Made by a program: the position numbers and the translations under genes. Source: Nemertoderma westbladi (Eukaryota; Xenacoelomorpha; Nemertodermatida; Nemertodermatidae). Taken from it: a DNA stretch of 42,412 nucleotides. The DNA lies in contig JAUCBJ010001017.1 in the NCBI GenBank assembly GCA_032718475.1, forward strand, positions 1-42,412, read 5' to 3'. This document shows positions 42,223-42,412 of the stretch, piece after piece. Positions within the stretch are counted from its first letter, which is position 1. Every line of letters begins with the position of its first letter. The notes beneath the pieces are model-generated. The model saw only the letters and a program-made list of their open reading frames with translations. It ran no database searches and was not told the DNA's origin.

Positions 42223-42412
42223 TATCGATAGAGCAAAGTATGTATAGTATAATATTCTGCTGTTTTATGTGTTTTGCAATATTTTATCGTCTATATATAC
42301 CGGTCATGTTTTGTAATATTTATAGTACCGGTCATGTGACGTTTTATATATTTGGTTTTAACATTTTAATTCAATTAAAGCCACCGGGGCCAAATCCGGG
42401 AATGAAATGAAT

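Larger units (their letters stand above)
33838..42412 (+). mobile_element. Nearly intact APE-type non-LTR retrotransposon with a Ulp1-like protease
   Basis: Three long ORFs on one strand (33872-37006, 36934-38574, 38895-42050) encode a repeat-rich N-terminal protein, a Ulp1-like protease split over two frames, a nucleic-acid-binding-like segment, and an APE endonuclease plus reverse transcriptase. The last ORF is uninterrupted with intact catalytic residues, so the copy is young. The 3' region has a 55-bp direct repeat and the window ends in GAATGAAATGAAT, perhaps the start of a simple-repeat tail. It belongs to the large CR1/L2/Jockey-like assemblage by RT motifs; the exact clade needs a tree. 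Ends are estimates. Confidence 0.85.

Overview
The window looks like an animal (metazoan) nuclear genome segment: AT-rich, full of dispersed repeats, with eukaryotic gene features. These include class III membrane adenylyl cyclases of the ADCY9 type, a fibrinogen-related-domain (FReD) gene with a plausible intron, AATAAA signals just downstream of stop codons, and several non-LTR retrotransposons. I cannot name the species. An invertebrate is my guess, from the repeat content and the absence of any vertebrate-specific sequence.

Layout. 1-2050 and 13800-16620 are inverted copies of one ~1.8 kb dispersed repeat. They enclose a palindromic MITE-like element (3851-4775), a single-exon ADCY9-like cyclase (AC9a, 5221-8505), a TIR element (9526-9995) and a membrane-anchored FReD gene (10590-12271). 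The right arm is interrupted by a 5'-truncated retrotransposon fragment (15254-16306). Next come a second retrotransposon fragment with a clear target-site duplication (16807-17206), a broken second FReD copy (18861-19382), a 20-unit 30-bp minisatellite (19905-20503), more TIR elements, and the second single-exon ADCY9-like cyclase (AC9b, 25073-28471). The order AC9a-FReDa...FReDb(broken)-AC9b, all on the plus strand, suggests duplicated genes that repeats have since spread apart. From 28757 to 29985 lies a decayed retroelement polymerase. 30000-33840 is repeat-dominated and carries very strong hairpins. From about 33840 to the window end is a nearly intact APE-type non-LTR retrotransposon with at least three long ORFs.

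How the parts work. Both cyclases keep the residues needed for ATP-to-cAMP conversion in C1 and C2 and should be integral membrane enzymes. Their last ~260 coding bases are almost identical although the rest has diverged, which points to gene conversion. The retrotransposon's first ORF has a long Ser/Thr-rich repeat region and ends inside a Ulp1-like (C48) cysteine protease domain. The catalytic His and Asp are in this ORF and the Gln and Cys are in the next ORF, in the -1 frame. That next ORF continues with coiled-coil and RRM-like segments. The last ORF has APE endonuclease and reverse transcriptase.

The most interesting points are the split protease in the retrotransposon, the conversion tract between the cyclases, a minisatellite that can be traced to a single-unit mobile repeat within the same window, and a retrotransposon insertion whose filled and empty sites are both present.
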